Below, one piece after another: positions 56,855 through 64,000 of a DNA stretch of 64,000 bases. Every line of letters begins with the position of its first letter. Within the stretch, counting starts at the first letter, position 1. The stretch covers positions 992,001 to 1,056,000 of the forward strand of contig NZ_BIFS01000002.1 of assembly GCF_003967555.1 (NCBI RefSeq), given 5' to 3'. The position numbers were made by a program, and so were the translations under genes. The DNA is from Dictyobacter kobayashii. GTDB taxonomy: Bacteria > Chloroflexota > Ktedonobacteria > Ktedonobacterales > Ktedonobacteraceae. The notes beneath the pieces are model-generated. The model made no database searches and was not told the DNA's origin. It saw only the letters and a program-made list of their open reading frames with translations.

Positions 56855-59047
56855 ATGCAAACCGATAAGATTACCGGGGAGATTGCAACTGGGATTCATC
56901 AACAAGCCGGAAATAAGAGCTGGCTATTGGTGACCGAGCATAGCAGCTACGCACTGGGAGTTACTGAAGAGGGATTACTCCTGCAATTATATTGGGGCGC
57001 ACGCCTGCCATCGTTTAACGATCTTCCGTCCGTTCAACTGCCAGCGGAACGGAGTTCTCAAGATGTAACCCTGACATTGGCGCGCGAGGAATATCCCGCC
57101 CTGGGCGGGTTACGCTATGGTGAGTTCGCAGCCCAGGCTGTATTTGCCGATGGCACACGCGATATCGATCTGCGCTTTGAGGGCGCGGAGATTGGTGAGC
57201 GCCAGGGATTGCCAGAACTGCGCCTGCGCTTACGGGACGCCGTTTATCCGTTAGATGTTATACTTTCTTATCGCGTCGATAGCAAAAACGATCTGATCAT
57301 TCGCTCTGCCAGCTTCCATAATAAGGGCGATGAGGCAATTCTGCTGGAAAGGGCATTCTCGGCCGTCTGGCATCTGCCAGCGCAGTTTACGCCTCGGCAC
57401 CTTACCACCCTGGCTGGTCACTGGGGAGGAGAGACACGCATTCAACGGCAACCAGTGGTAGCAGGTACGGTACAGATCGAGTCGCGCAAAGGCGTGACCG
57501 GCTCCAATGCCTATCCCTGGTTTGCCATTGATACTCAAGCCACGGAGCAACTGAGCGAGGTATACTTTGGCACCATCGCCTGGAGCGGTAGCTGGAACTT
57601 ACGTGTCAGTACACGCATCACTGGGGAGACCGCAATCGCTGGTGGTATCCATGACCATGATTTTGCCTGGACGCTGGCTGGACAACAAAGCTTTGAGACA
57701 CCAGATTTTGTGGCTGGTTTTGCCCAGGATGGTATCAATGGGAGCCGCCACCGCCTGCATCGTTATATCCGTGAGCATGTACTGCCCCAGCCCCAGGCCA
57801 GCCAACCACGGCCCGTACTCTATAATTCCTGGGAAGCAACCTTCTTTGATGTCACTGAAGAAGGACAGAGTAAACTGGCTGAACGGGCAGCAGAACTGGG
57901 AGTCGAGCTCTTTGTAGTAGATGATGGCTGGTTTCCAGCGCGCAACCACGATCATGCTGGACTCGGCGATTGGCGCATCGATCCACAGAAATTTCCTAAT
58001 GGCCTGCAACCATTGGTCAACCGTGTCAATGAGCTAGGGATGCAATTTGGTATCTGGGTCGAACCAGAGATGGTCAATCCCGATAGCGATCTATACCGAG
58101 CACATCCAGACTGGATCTATCATTTCCCCAACCGGCCCCGCAGTGAGGCGCGCAACCAACTTGTCCTCAATGTTGGACGCCAGGATGTACAGGAATACTT
58201 GATTACGGTACTGGATAAATTGATTGGTGATCATAACGTCAGCTTCATCAAATGGGATATGAACAGGCCTATCTCAGAGCCTGGCTGGCCCGAATATGTC
58301 GCAGCTGGCAATAACGGACGAGAAGTATGGGTACGGCATGTTGAGGGCGTTTATACTATCATGGATACCCTCCGGGCACGTCATCCCAACCTCAGCATCG
58401 AATCCTGTTCCAGCGGTGGTAGCCGCGCCGACCTGGGTATCCTGGAACGTACAGACCAGGTATGGTCCAGCGACAATACGCATCCAGATGCCCGTCTCTT
58501 CATCCAGGAAGGCATCTCTCACATCCTACCCGGCCGTGTCATGGGTGACTGGGTCACCGACACCCCCAGCGATCGCGTCTGGAATGAGATCCCGCTCTCC
58601 TATCGCTTCCATGTCGCAATGATGGGTATGCTGGGCATCGGCGGGCACTTAATGCACTGGAGTAAAGAGGACCTGGCAGAGGCCAAACGTTGGATTGCGG
58701 TCTACAAACAAATTCGTCCCATTGTACAGGATGGCGAACAAAGCTGGCTGATCTCACCCACGGCCACCGAAGGTAACTGGGCTGCCGTAGAAAGCCTCAC
58801 CACTGACGCCTCTGAAGCGGTAGTCTTCGCCTTCAGGCGCACCAATCCCTTCTGGGAGGTCGCGCCCCGCTTACGTCTACAGGGCTTACAGCCAACCGCT
58901 CGCTACAGTGTACAATCTCTAGGCCAGACCGATAATGAAACACAGGAATATTCTGGCGCCGCCCTGATGAATCAAGGCATTGCCTTACCTTTAGGGCGTA
59001 GTTCATATGCCAGCTGCATATTGCATCTGCGACTCATCAACAGATAA
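56855..59047 (+). CDS. Alpha-galactosidase, GH36
   Basis: A 730-residue glycoside hydrolase of clan GH-D that releases terminal alpha-galactose from melibiose and raffinose-type sugars. An N-terminal beta-supersandwich precedes a TIM barrel. Family motifs are YNSWEATFFDVTE, FVVDDGWFPARNHD, GIWVEPEMVNPDS, the nucleophile in KWDMNRPISEPGW, ESCSSGGSRADLGIL, and the acid/base in WSSDNTHPDAR. There is no signal peptide, so it works inside the cell. AAGAAGGA precedes the ATG. It is a single-gene unit. Confidence -1.
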   Translation: MQTDKITGEIATGIHQQAGNKSWLLVTEHSSYALGVTEEGLLLQLYWGARLPSFNDLPSVQLPAERSSQDVTLTLAREEYPALGGLRYGEFAAQAVFADGTRDIDLRFEGAEIGERQGLPELRLRLRDAVYPLDVILSYRVDSKNDLIIRSASFHNKGDEAILLERAFSAVWHLPAQFTPRHLTTLAGHWGGETRIQRQPVVAGTVQIESRKGVTGSNAYPWFAIDTQATEQLSEVYFGTIAWSGSWNLRVSTRITGETAIAGGIHDHDFAWTLAGQQSFETPDFVAGFAQDGINGSRHRLHRYIREHVLPQPQASQPRPVLYNSWEATFFDVTEEGQSKLAERAAELGVELFVVDDGWFPARNHDHAGLGDWRIDPQKFPNGLQPLVNRVNELGMQFGIWVEPEMVNPDSDLYRAHPDWIYHFPNRPRSEARNQLVLNVGRQDVQEYLITVLDKLIGDHNVSFIKWDMNRPISEPGWPEYVAAGNNGREVWVRHVEGVYTIMDTLRARHPNLSIESCSSGGSRADLGILERTDQVWSSDNTHPDARLFIQEGISHILPGRVMGDWVTDTPSDRVWNEIPLSYRFHVAMMGMLGIGGHLMHWSKEDLAEAKRWIAVYKQIRPIVQDGEQSWLISPTATEGNWAAVESLTTDASEAVVFAFRRTNPFWEVAPRLRLQGLQPTARYSVQSLGQTDNETQEYSGAALMNQGIALPLGRSSYASCILHLRLINR

Positions 59048-59177
59048 ATAATAAGTGACAACAGACGTGCTCTGCACATCTGTCGTCACTTATTATAAAA
59101 ATAACTCAATTAATACCACTTACATTCAATTGTGTGCAGAAAATGAGCAAATCTCATTTTCTGCACACAATTGAATG
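59048..59177. terminator. Two hairpins between alpha-galactosidase and a convergent GNAT gene
   Basis: ATAATAAGTGAC pairs with GTCACTTATTAT (59048-59094), followed by T-rich sequence. A second hairpin with perfect 25-bp arms (59123-59177, CATTCAATTGTGTGCAG) lies just beyond. Confidence -1.
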
Positions 59178-59255
59178 ATTTTCAGGCGCGTAGTGCATGT
59201 ATGCAAGATAAATATATATAGTAGCCTGTTGGACAGAAGAAAAAATGCAATAATT

Positions 59256-59843
59256 CTATTGCATTTTTTCTTCCAGCCCAGCTTTAACCTGGGCCCATTC
59301 AGTATTGATAATGCTATAGTAGACCGAATGGCGATAATAGCCATCGGGCATAATCATATGATTACGCAACACCCCTTCTTTGACGCCCCCAATTCGTTCT
59401 ATGGCACGCTGTGAGCGCAGATTGCGGCTATCAGTCTTCAACTGCACACGAATAGCCTGTAGCTCCTCAAAAGCATGGCGCAACAATAAATATTTACACT
59501 CGGTATTCACACCGGTACGCCTCACTTCCGGAGCGATCCAGGTCCAGCCAATCTCCAAACCATAATCCTTAAGCATAATATTCAAATAGCGCGTTGATCC
59601 AATCGCATGGCCATCGCGCCGATCAATAATGGCAAATGGCAAACACTCACCAGCCCGTTGCAGACTCAATGCCTCAGCAATCCATTGCTCCATCTGCGCG
59701 GCAGAGAGAGAAGGATCGGCAGGCATATAGGTCCAGGTTTCAGGTGACCGGGCCGCCCGCAACAAATCTTCAGCGTGACTCAATTGTAATGGCTCTAAAT
59801 GTACCAGTTTGCCCGTTAATATAATTGGCTCAATCTGCATCAT
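59256..59843 (-). CDS. RimJ/RimL-type GNAT acetyltransferase
   Basis: A 195-residue GNAT similar to the ribosomal-protein N-acetyltransferases: LTGKLVHLEPLQLSHAEDLL, YMPADPSLSA, EIGWTWIAPEVRRTGVNTECK and NLRSQRAIERIGGVKEGVLR. Substrate is probably a protein or peptide N-terminus or a small amine. The start is one of two adjacent ATG codons at 59843 and 59840, behind AAAGGA at a rather long distance. Confidence -1.
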   Translation of the reverse strand: MMQIEPIILTGKLVHLEPLQLSHAEDLLRAARSPETWTYMPADPSLSAAQMEQWIAEALSLQRAGECLPFAIIDRRDGHAIGSTRYLNIMLKDYGLEIGWTWIAPEVRRTGVNTECKYLLLRHAFEELQAIRVQLKTDSRNLRSQRAIERIGGVKEGVLRNHMIMPDGYYRHSVYYSIINTEWAQVKAGLEEKMQ

Positions 59844-60039
59844 AAATGTATTAGCATCCTTTCTAACTGATAGCTCAACCACAATTATAAATGACGTATA
59901 CGTATACGCGAAGATCCACTTTTCATGTGAGATGCCATACCACTCTAACCACCATAAACTCTAGTATAAGGAAACTCGGCTATGGCAACAACCAAACGCT
60001 CAATGATGCGTAATCTTATTCAAAGGGAGTAAGAAATCC

Positions 60040-60510
60040 ATGAATACAACTATGAATGTACAGGCAAAGTCAGGTAGTGGACTCAGCTTTGCGATCAAAA
60101 CGGGCTCCGGGCACAGTATGCTATTAGATACGGCGGATATCAGTCCAGAAGAGAGCCAGGGGCCTTGCCCCACCGAGTTGCTGCTGGCCGCCCTGGCAGG
60201 CTGTGCGGGTATGGCAATCATGCCCATATTACATAAAATGAAACAAACTATTACTGAATATACTATACAGGTAACGGGAGAAAAAACGCCGCAGCCACCA
60301 CAAATTTTTCACACCATTACAGTAGAGCACCATTTTAGTGGGCCGAATATCAATGCAGATGTGGTCAAACGAGCATTGGAACTGGTAGAAAAACGTTACT
60401 GCTCTGTGGGAGCTATGCTTGAGGCCAACGTCCATGTCACCCATGTAGCACATGTACATCCTACGTCAATCACCAACACCACAAACGGAGATATCCATGG
60501 TAGCACATGA
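60040..60510 (+). CDS. OsmC-family peroxide-reducing protein
   Basis: A 156-residue OsmC/Ohr-like protein. It has the two conserved Cys of the family, in LAALAGCAGMAI and EKRYCSVGAML, used to reduce organic hydroperoxides. Start GGGAGTAAG before the ATG. Its end overlaps the methyltransferase start by 14 bases, so the two are translationally linked. Confidence -1.
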   Translation: MNTTMNVQAKSGSGLSFAIKTGSGHSMLLDTADISPEESQGPCPTELLLAALAGCAGMAIMPILHKMKQTITEYTIQVTGEKTPQPPQIFHTITVEHHFSGPNINADVVKRALELVEKRYCSVGAMLEANVHVTHVAHVHPTSITNTTNGDIHGST

Positions 60511-61375
60511 ATCCTGTGAAGAACACAATCACGCATCGCACCAGGCCGATCCTGGTAATGCAGCCCAGATAGCGCACTTATTCGATTTAAGTCGTTTATT
60601 AACAGAGGCTATGGGTGGATTATTTACGGAACGAGAGCCCGCTGACCTGATAGAAACCTACACCATACTAGATATTTCCTGTGGTCCAGGCAGCTGGGCG
60701 CTGGATGTGGCCCAGGGTTATCCACAGATAGAGGTATCTGGCGTCGATATAAATGAGGCGGCGATCGACTATGCCCGAGCGCATGCCAGGGTACGCAGAT
60801 TAGCCAATGTCCATTTTTATGCCATGGATATCCTTAACGAGTTAAACTTCCCGGCAGAGTCTTTCGATCTGATCAATCTAAACTTGATTCTTGGATCGCT
60901 TATTCCATCATACTACACCGCAATTATCCTCAATAGCCATAGCTTGCTGCATAGCGGAGGAACCTTACGGCTGATTGTCAGCGAAACCATTGAATGCAAT
61001 ATGCCAGCCTTGCATAACCTGAACATGGTCATCTCGACCGCATTTGCCAACGCCGGCCAACAGGTATGCTCTAATGGGAAAGGGGCATTCCATAATTCCC
61101 AGCTCATCCAGCAACTTTTGCAACAACATAGATTTAAATCTATTCAACTAAAACCGTATAGACTGGATTTTTCGGCCAGAGCAAGTGCGAACAAAAGAAT
61201 GTATGAAAACTACAGGACATTGTGCGCGCTCTATGAGCCATTCATACTAAAGTGGCAGAATATTACAAGTACAAAAGAGGATTTTTGGGAAATCTGCCAG
61301 AGAGCCTTTAGAGAGATGCTCGACACTAATTTCCGTGCGCACTGGCATCTCACGACCATATGGGGAGAAAAATAA
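60497..61375 (+). CDS. Class I SAM-dependent methyltransferase
   Basis: A protein of about 292 residues with the SAM-binding motif I LDISCGPGSWALDVA, the acidic beta2 end in VSGVDINEAA and FYAMDILNEL as motif II. A His- and Asp-rich tract lies at the N-terminus (EEHNHASHQADP). GGAGATATCC precedes the ATG at 60497, which overlaps the OsmC stop. The substrate is unknown. Confidence -1.
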   Translation: MVAHESCEEHNHASHQADPGNAAQIAHLFDLSRLLTEAMGGLFTEREPADLIETYTILDISCGPGSWALDVAQGYPQIEVSGVDINEAAIDYARAHARVRRLANVHFYAMDILNELNFPAESFDLINLNLILGSLIPSYYTAIILNSHSLLHSGGTLRLIVSETIECNMPALHNLNMVISTAFANAGQQVCSNGKGAFHNSQLIQQLLQQHRFKSIQLKPYRLDFSARASANKRMYENYRTLCALYEPFILKWQNITSTKEDFWEICQRAFREMLDTNFRAHWHLTTIWGEK

Positions 61376-61437
61376 GGACAGGGCAAGATTTACCACCAGG
61401 ACACCCCGTCCTCATTTTTATATAGGTGTGCTACTTA

Positions 61438-62416
61438 TTAGTTAGTCACCGTAAAATGCACCACCTGGGCCAACTTTCCATCACTGCATGTCGATGTATG
61501 GCACCAATAGATCTCAGCTGCTCCATCCGGGGTAGCCAGATAATATTGTGCACCAAAGTAGCCGACGGTTTCTTCTTTATCTACAGCCAACGGATCGTCC
61601 TTCAAAATACTCTGCTTACCCTTATAGAAGCGCACATTCACCCAGGATTTCTCTTTTGTCACATCATACTTATTAGGGTCAAGGTTAAAAGTGACATAAA
61701 TGGGATCATTGACTTTAAAGGTTGTTTTGATTGTGCCCGCCTTTGGCTCCAGGGTTGTCTTATCAATGGCACCTGCCGTCTGGGGATGGATAATAATTGC
61801 CGAAGCCTGAGGGTCAATTGGATTTCCCGATGGAGTTGTGACCGTCGGGGTATTCGTATTGGTGTCGGTGGTATTGCCATTAATATATTTATTTACAAAT
61901 ACCACGGAACCTACACAGGCAATTATCAGTACCAATGCCAAAATAGTAATAATCAAACCTGCGCGCGATTTCTTCTTCTTAGCGGGTGGAGCATAAGGCG
62001 CACCAGGGCCTGGAGCCGCCGCATATGATGGACCGCCAGAATATCCTCCAGGCTGATTAAAGGATGATGGTGGATATTGCTGCCCGGGCTGATTATAGGG
62101 CGATGCCCCCCCTGACTCGCTTGATTGTAAGGCGATGAGCCCGCTGGTTTGAACTGATTATAGGGCGATGAGCCCCCTGACCCGCTTGATTGTAGGGCGA
62201 TGACGGCCTCTGCTGATAGGGATTAGGATTATTATTATAATTTGGGGGCGGAGGCATCGGCGCATTTCCATAAGTAGTAGGAGGGGTAGGTCCTGGGTAA
62301 GCAGTTGGTGGCAACTGCCCAGGTGCATTGACATTCGAAATCGGTACAGCTGAACCACAGGTAGGGCAAGCATTAGCACCAGGTGGGAGGGGCGCTCCAC
62401 ATACACGACACTGCAT
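61438..62416 (-). pseudogene. Zinc-ribbon membrane protein with secreted-side domain, apparent frameshifts
   Basis: The N-terminus is a zinc ribbon (CRVCGAPLPPGANACPTCG), then a Pro/Asn/Gln-rich tract with SSPYNQ repeats, a KKKK stop-transfer and one TM helix (LIITILALVLIIACVGSVVF). An external domain with a CHTSTC pair near the end follows. GAGGAG precedes the ATG at 62416. Two shifts interrupt it, each in a G run: at 62173-62177 and 62106-62112. Adding one G to each joins the repeats into one frame of about 326 residues. The layout suggests a small envelope sensor or carrier; function unknown. Confidence -1.
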
Positions 62417-62716
62417 ATACTCTCCTCATAGTTAAAGACAAATCCAAGAACATAGGGCGACTTCAGAATACTTGCCCATCCCATATACTTCTAAAGAAGC
62501 ACATTCTTCGCCAAGGTCTACAGAAACTTTTCAGCATATTTGCATCTCATTGGATGCAATCTATTGAAAGACTTACATTCCACTTACAACATAGAAACGA
62601 GCACAGTATCTAAAATTTAACGATGACTATATAGCCGCTCAACAAAGTACTAGTCCCAATTATAAAAACTCTTGCATTAGATTGCAACTACGAAGACGGC
62701 TTTTGGTATTTATAAG

Positions 62717-63454
62717 TTGGAAAGACAAATTCTGATTAGAAGGGATGCTATTCGATCAGGAATACCAAACTCTATCAGCAGCGCCCGTATTTCTGATTAC
62801 GTGGAGCAAATTATAAAACACGCTATGAGCCAACACGAAAAAGATCTATTAATATTGCTCGCTACCGACCTGCATCTCCACTTTCAGCAGATGGTACTGA
62901 GCTATCAACATCGTCTCTATACCTTTGCATATCGCCTGTCCGGTAGTCAGCAAAATGCAGAAGATATTGTACAGGAAGCATTCATAAGCGCTTATGTAAC
63001 ACTGGAAAACTATCCCCCCGAGCGTATACGTACATTAAAATTGCAAGCCTGGCTCTATCGTGTAACCTTAAATGTCTATACACATTCGCTACGAGGCTCA
63101 CGGCTGCACGTTGTGCCACTGGATATGGAGGCGGAAGGCGCAGCACTGGAGATCGAAGATCGTATGGAAGAGCAACCTGAAATGCTCTTTGAACATATAG
63201 AGCAGCAGCAAGAATTAGCATGCCTGCTAGCACAACTACCAGAAAGATATCGCATCACTATTACCTGCTATTATTTTGAACATCTCAGCTATCAAGAGAT
63301 CGCAGACTTACTCGATCAACCAATCGGAACAGTGAAATCCTCCATCTCACGTGGGATACGCCAGCTCCGTAAGCTCATCGAGGCAGCGCCAGAGCAGGAA
63401 GGACGAAAGGAGACACGATGGAACCCCAAAAGTGCAATGCAGCAAAAGAAATAG
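62717..63454 (+). CDS. ECF-type RNA polymerase sigma factor
   Basis: A 245-residue sigma-70-like factor of the ECF group. Region 2 is YTFAYRLSGSQQNAEDIVQEAF and the -10-binding helix LQAWLYRVTLN; region 4 is LACLLAQLPERYRITITCYYF, LSYQEIADLLDQPIGTVKSS. Start placement is uncertain: a TTG at 62717 gives the full frame, while an ATG at 62825 (MSQHEKDLL) would fit ECF length better; neither has a strong site. The stop overlaps the downstream HEAT-repeat gene by 37 bases, implying a co-translated partner. Confidence -1.
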   Translation: MERQILIRRDAIRSGIPNSISSARISDYVEQIIKHAMSQHEKDLLILLATDLHLHFQQMVLSYQHRLYTFAYRLSGSQQNAEDIVQEAFISAYVTLENYPPERIRTLKLQAWLYRVTLNVYTHSLRGSRLHVVPLDMEAEGAALEIEDRMEEQPEMLFEHIEQQQELACLLAQLPERYRITITCYYFEHLSYQEIADLLDQPIGTVKSSISRGIRQLRKLIEAAPEQEGRKETRWNPKSAMQQKK

Positions 63455-64000
63455 AAAATACCTGGCATGATCAAAAACAAGCTCCAGACACCCTTCTTGC
63501 TAGCGTATTGAACCGCCTTGAGCAGCGGCAACCCTATCTACAGCCCGGTCAATCCCTGGCAGAACTTCAGAAAGGACTTACTGATCCAGCCTGGGAGATA
63601 CGTGCGGCCACCGTACGATCCCTGGACGGACAAGATGATCTGGAGACATTAGCGTTACTCCAATCTGCCCTGGAGGATGAACATAGGCTGGTACGGGTCG
63701 CGGCACTAAGAGTGCTTGGTCATATGACACAAAGCACGGCGCTGGAATATCTACTCCATGCACTAAATGACAGCGAATGGGAGGTACGTGAGATGGCAGT
63801 GCTGGCCCTGGGGGAGCTCAATAGAAAAACACCAGACTTATTAAATGCCCTGCTACGCCTGGCCAGGCACGATCCTGATGGGACGGTACGTGAGGCGGCA
63901 AACTATGCGCTGAACAGGCAAGAAAGTGAACAGGCCCTGACTCCTATCCCGGATCCAACACCGATGATTGAAACAGTAACGAGAAGAAGACTGGCCGGGC
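63418..64000 (+). CDS. HEAT-repeat protein, C-terminus beyond window
   Basis: An open frame from ATG 63418 (GAAAGGAG six bases upstream) to the window edge, at least 194 residues. It begins MEPQKCNAAKEIENTWH and has at least three HEAT/PBS-lyase-type repeats: LTDPAWEIRAATVRSL, LEDEHRLVRVAALRVLGHM and LNDSEWEVREMAVLALGEL, with a further DPDGTVREAANYAL. Overlap with the sigma factor suggests a regulatory partner such as an anti-sigma factor, though the fold is unlike classic zinc anti-sigmas. The rest of the protein is not visible. Confidence -1.
   Translation, partial: MEPQKCNAAKEIENTWHDQKQAPDTLLASVLNRLEQRQPYLQPGQSLAELQKGLTDPAWEIRAATVRSLDGQDDLETLALLQSALEDEHRLVRVAALRVLGHMTQSTALEYLLHALNDSEWEVREMAVLALGELNRKTPDLLNALLRLARHDPDGTVREAANYALNRQESEQALTPIPDPTPMIETVTRRRLAG

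Overview
The window looks like a chromosomal piece of a Ktedonobacteria-type Chloroflexota, a filamentous, multicellular, Streptomyces-like soil bacterium. This is inferred from the gene mix: two BldC-type helix-turn-helix proteins, serine/threonine kinases fused to WD40 propellers, GAF/PAS histidine kinases, a T-box on leuS, GH36 and GH76 glycosidases, and many long perfect hairpins. There are no rRNA or tRNA genes, no CRISPR array and no prophage. One intact IS5-type element sits inside a DUF2071 gene.

Layout. 1-6.6 kb (minus) carries leuS with a T-box leader and leuC-leuD, split by a plus-strand SIS-domain gene; a LysR regulator diverges from leuC. 7.6-12.1 kb holds two copies of a MITE-like element, three poorly characterised envelope proteins and an Nramp-related transporter with an atypical metal site. 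12.2-15 kb holds a BldC-like gene and a receiver-like/pseudokinase fusion. 15.3-19.7 kb is a run of small-molecule enzymes: SnoaL-like, SDR, GNAT, FMN alpha-hydroxyacid oxidase and HAD phosphatase. A RIO kinase, an unlisted 28-residue gene with a consensus promoter and a GH76 enzyme follow. 22.6-30.3 kb holds a pair of 61-residue Cys-ended peptides, then three tandem kinase-TM-WD40 genes. 30.5-37 kb holds a PAS/GAF histidine kinase, DoxX with divergent HxlR, a dehydratase and an oligopeptide-binding lipoprotein. 37.2-39.8 kb is the most unusual region: a second BldC-like gene, an array of six promoter-bearing repeats at about 105-bp pitch, a long structured leader and two nearly identical secreted lysozyme-like proteins. 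40-47 kb holds MFS, SRPBCC, carotenoid oxygenase, two histidine kinases and a response regulator. 47.3-48 kb is a repeat-rich gap. 48.3-64 kb holds a pyrophosphate-type phosphofructokinase, the IS-interrupted gene, cardiolipin synthase, a D,D-carboxypeptidase, GH36 alpha-galactosidase, OsmC-methyltransferase, a zinc-ribbon membrane protein, and an ECF sigma factor overlapping a HEAT-repeat gene that runs off the end.

Data quality matters. Five genes (leuS, the middle WD40 kinase, the dehydratase, the SRPBCC gene, the zinc-ribbon gene) are broken by shifts that restoring one or two bases would repair, mostly in homopolymer runs. This points to base-calling deletions rather than five true pseudogenes. 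The only inactivation I believe is biological is the IS insertion.

The two leads most likely to be new biology are the phased six-promoter array between the BldC-like gene and the lysozyme-like pair, and the paired FKKGMM peptides with their own promoter and terminator.
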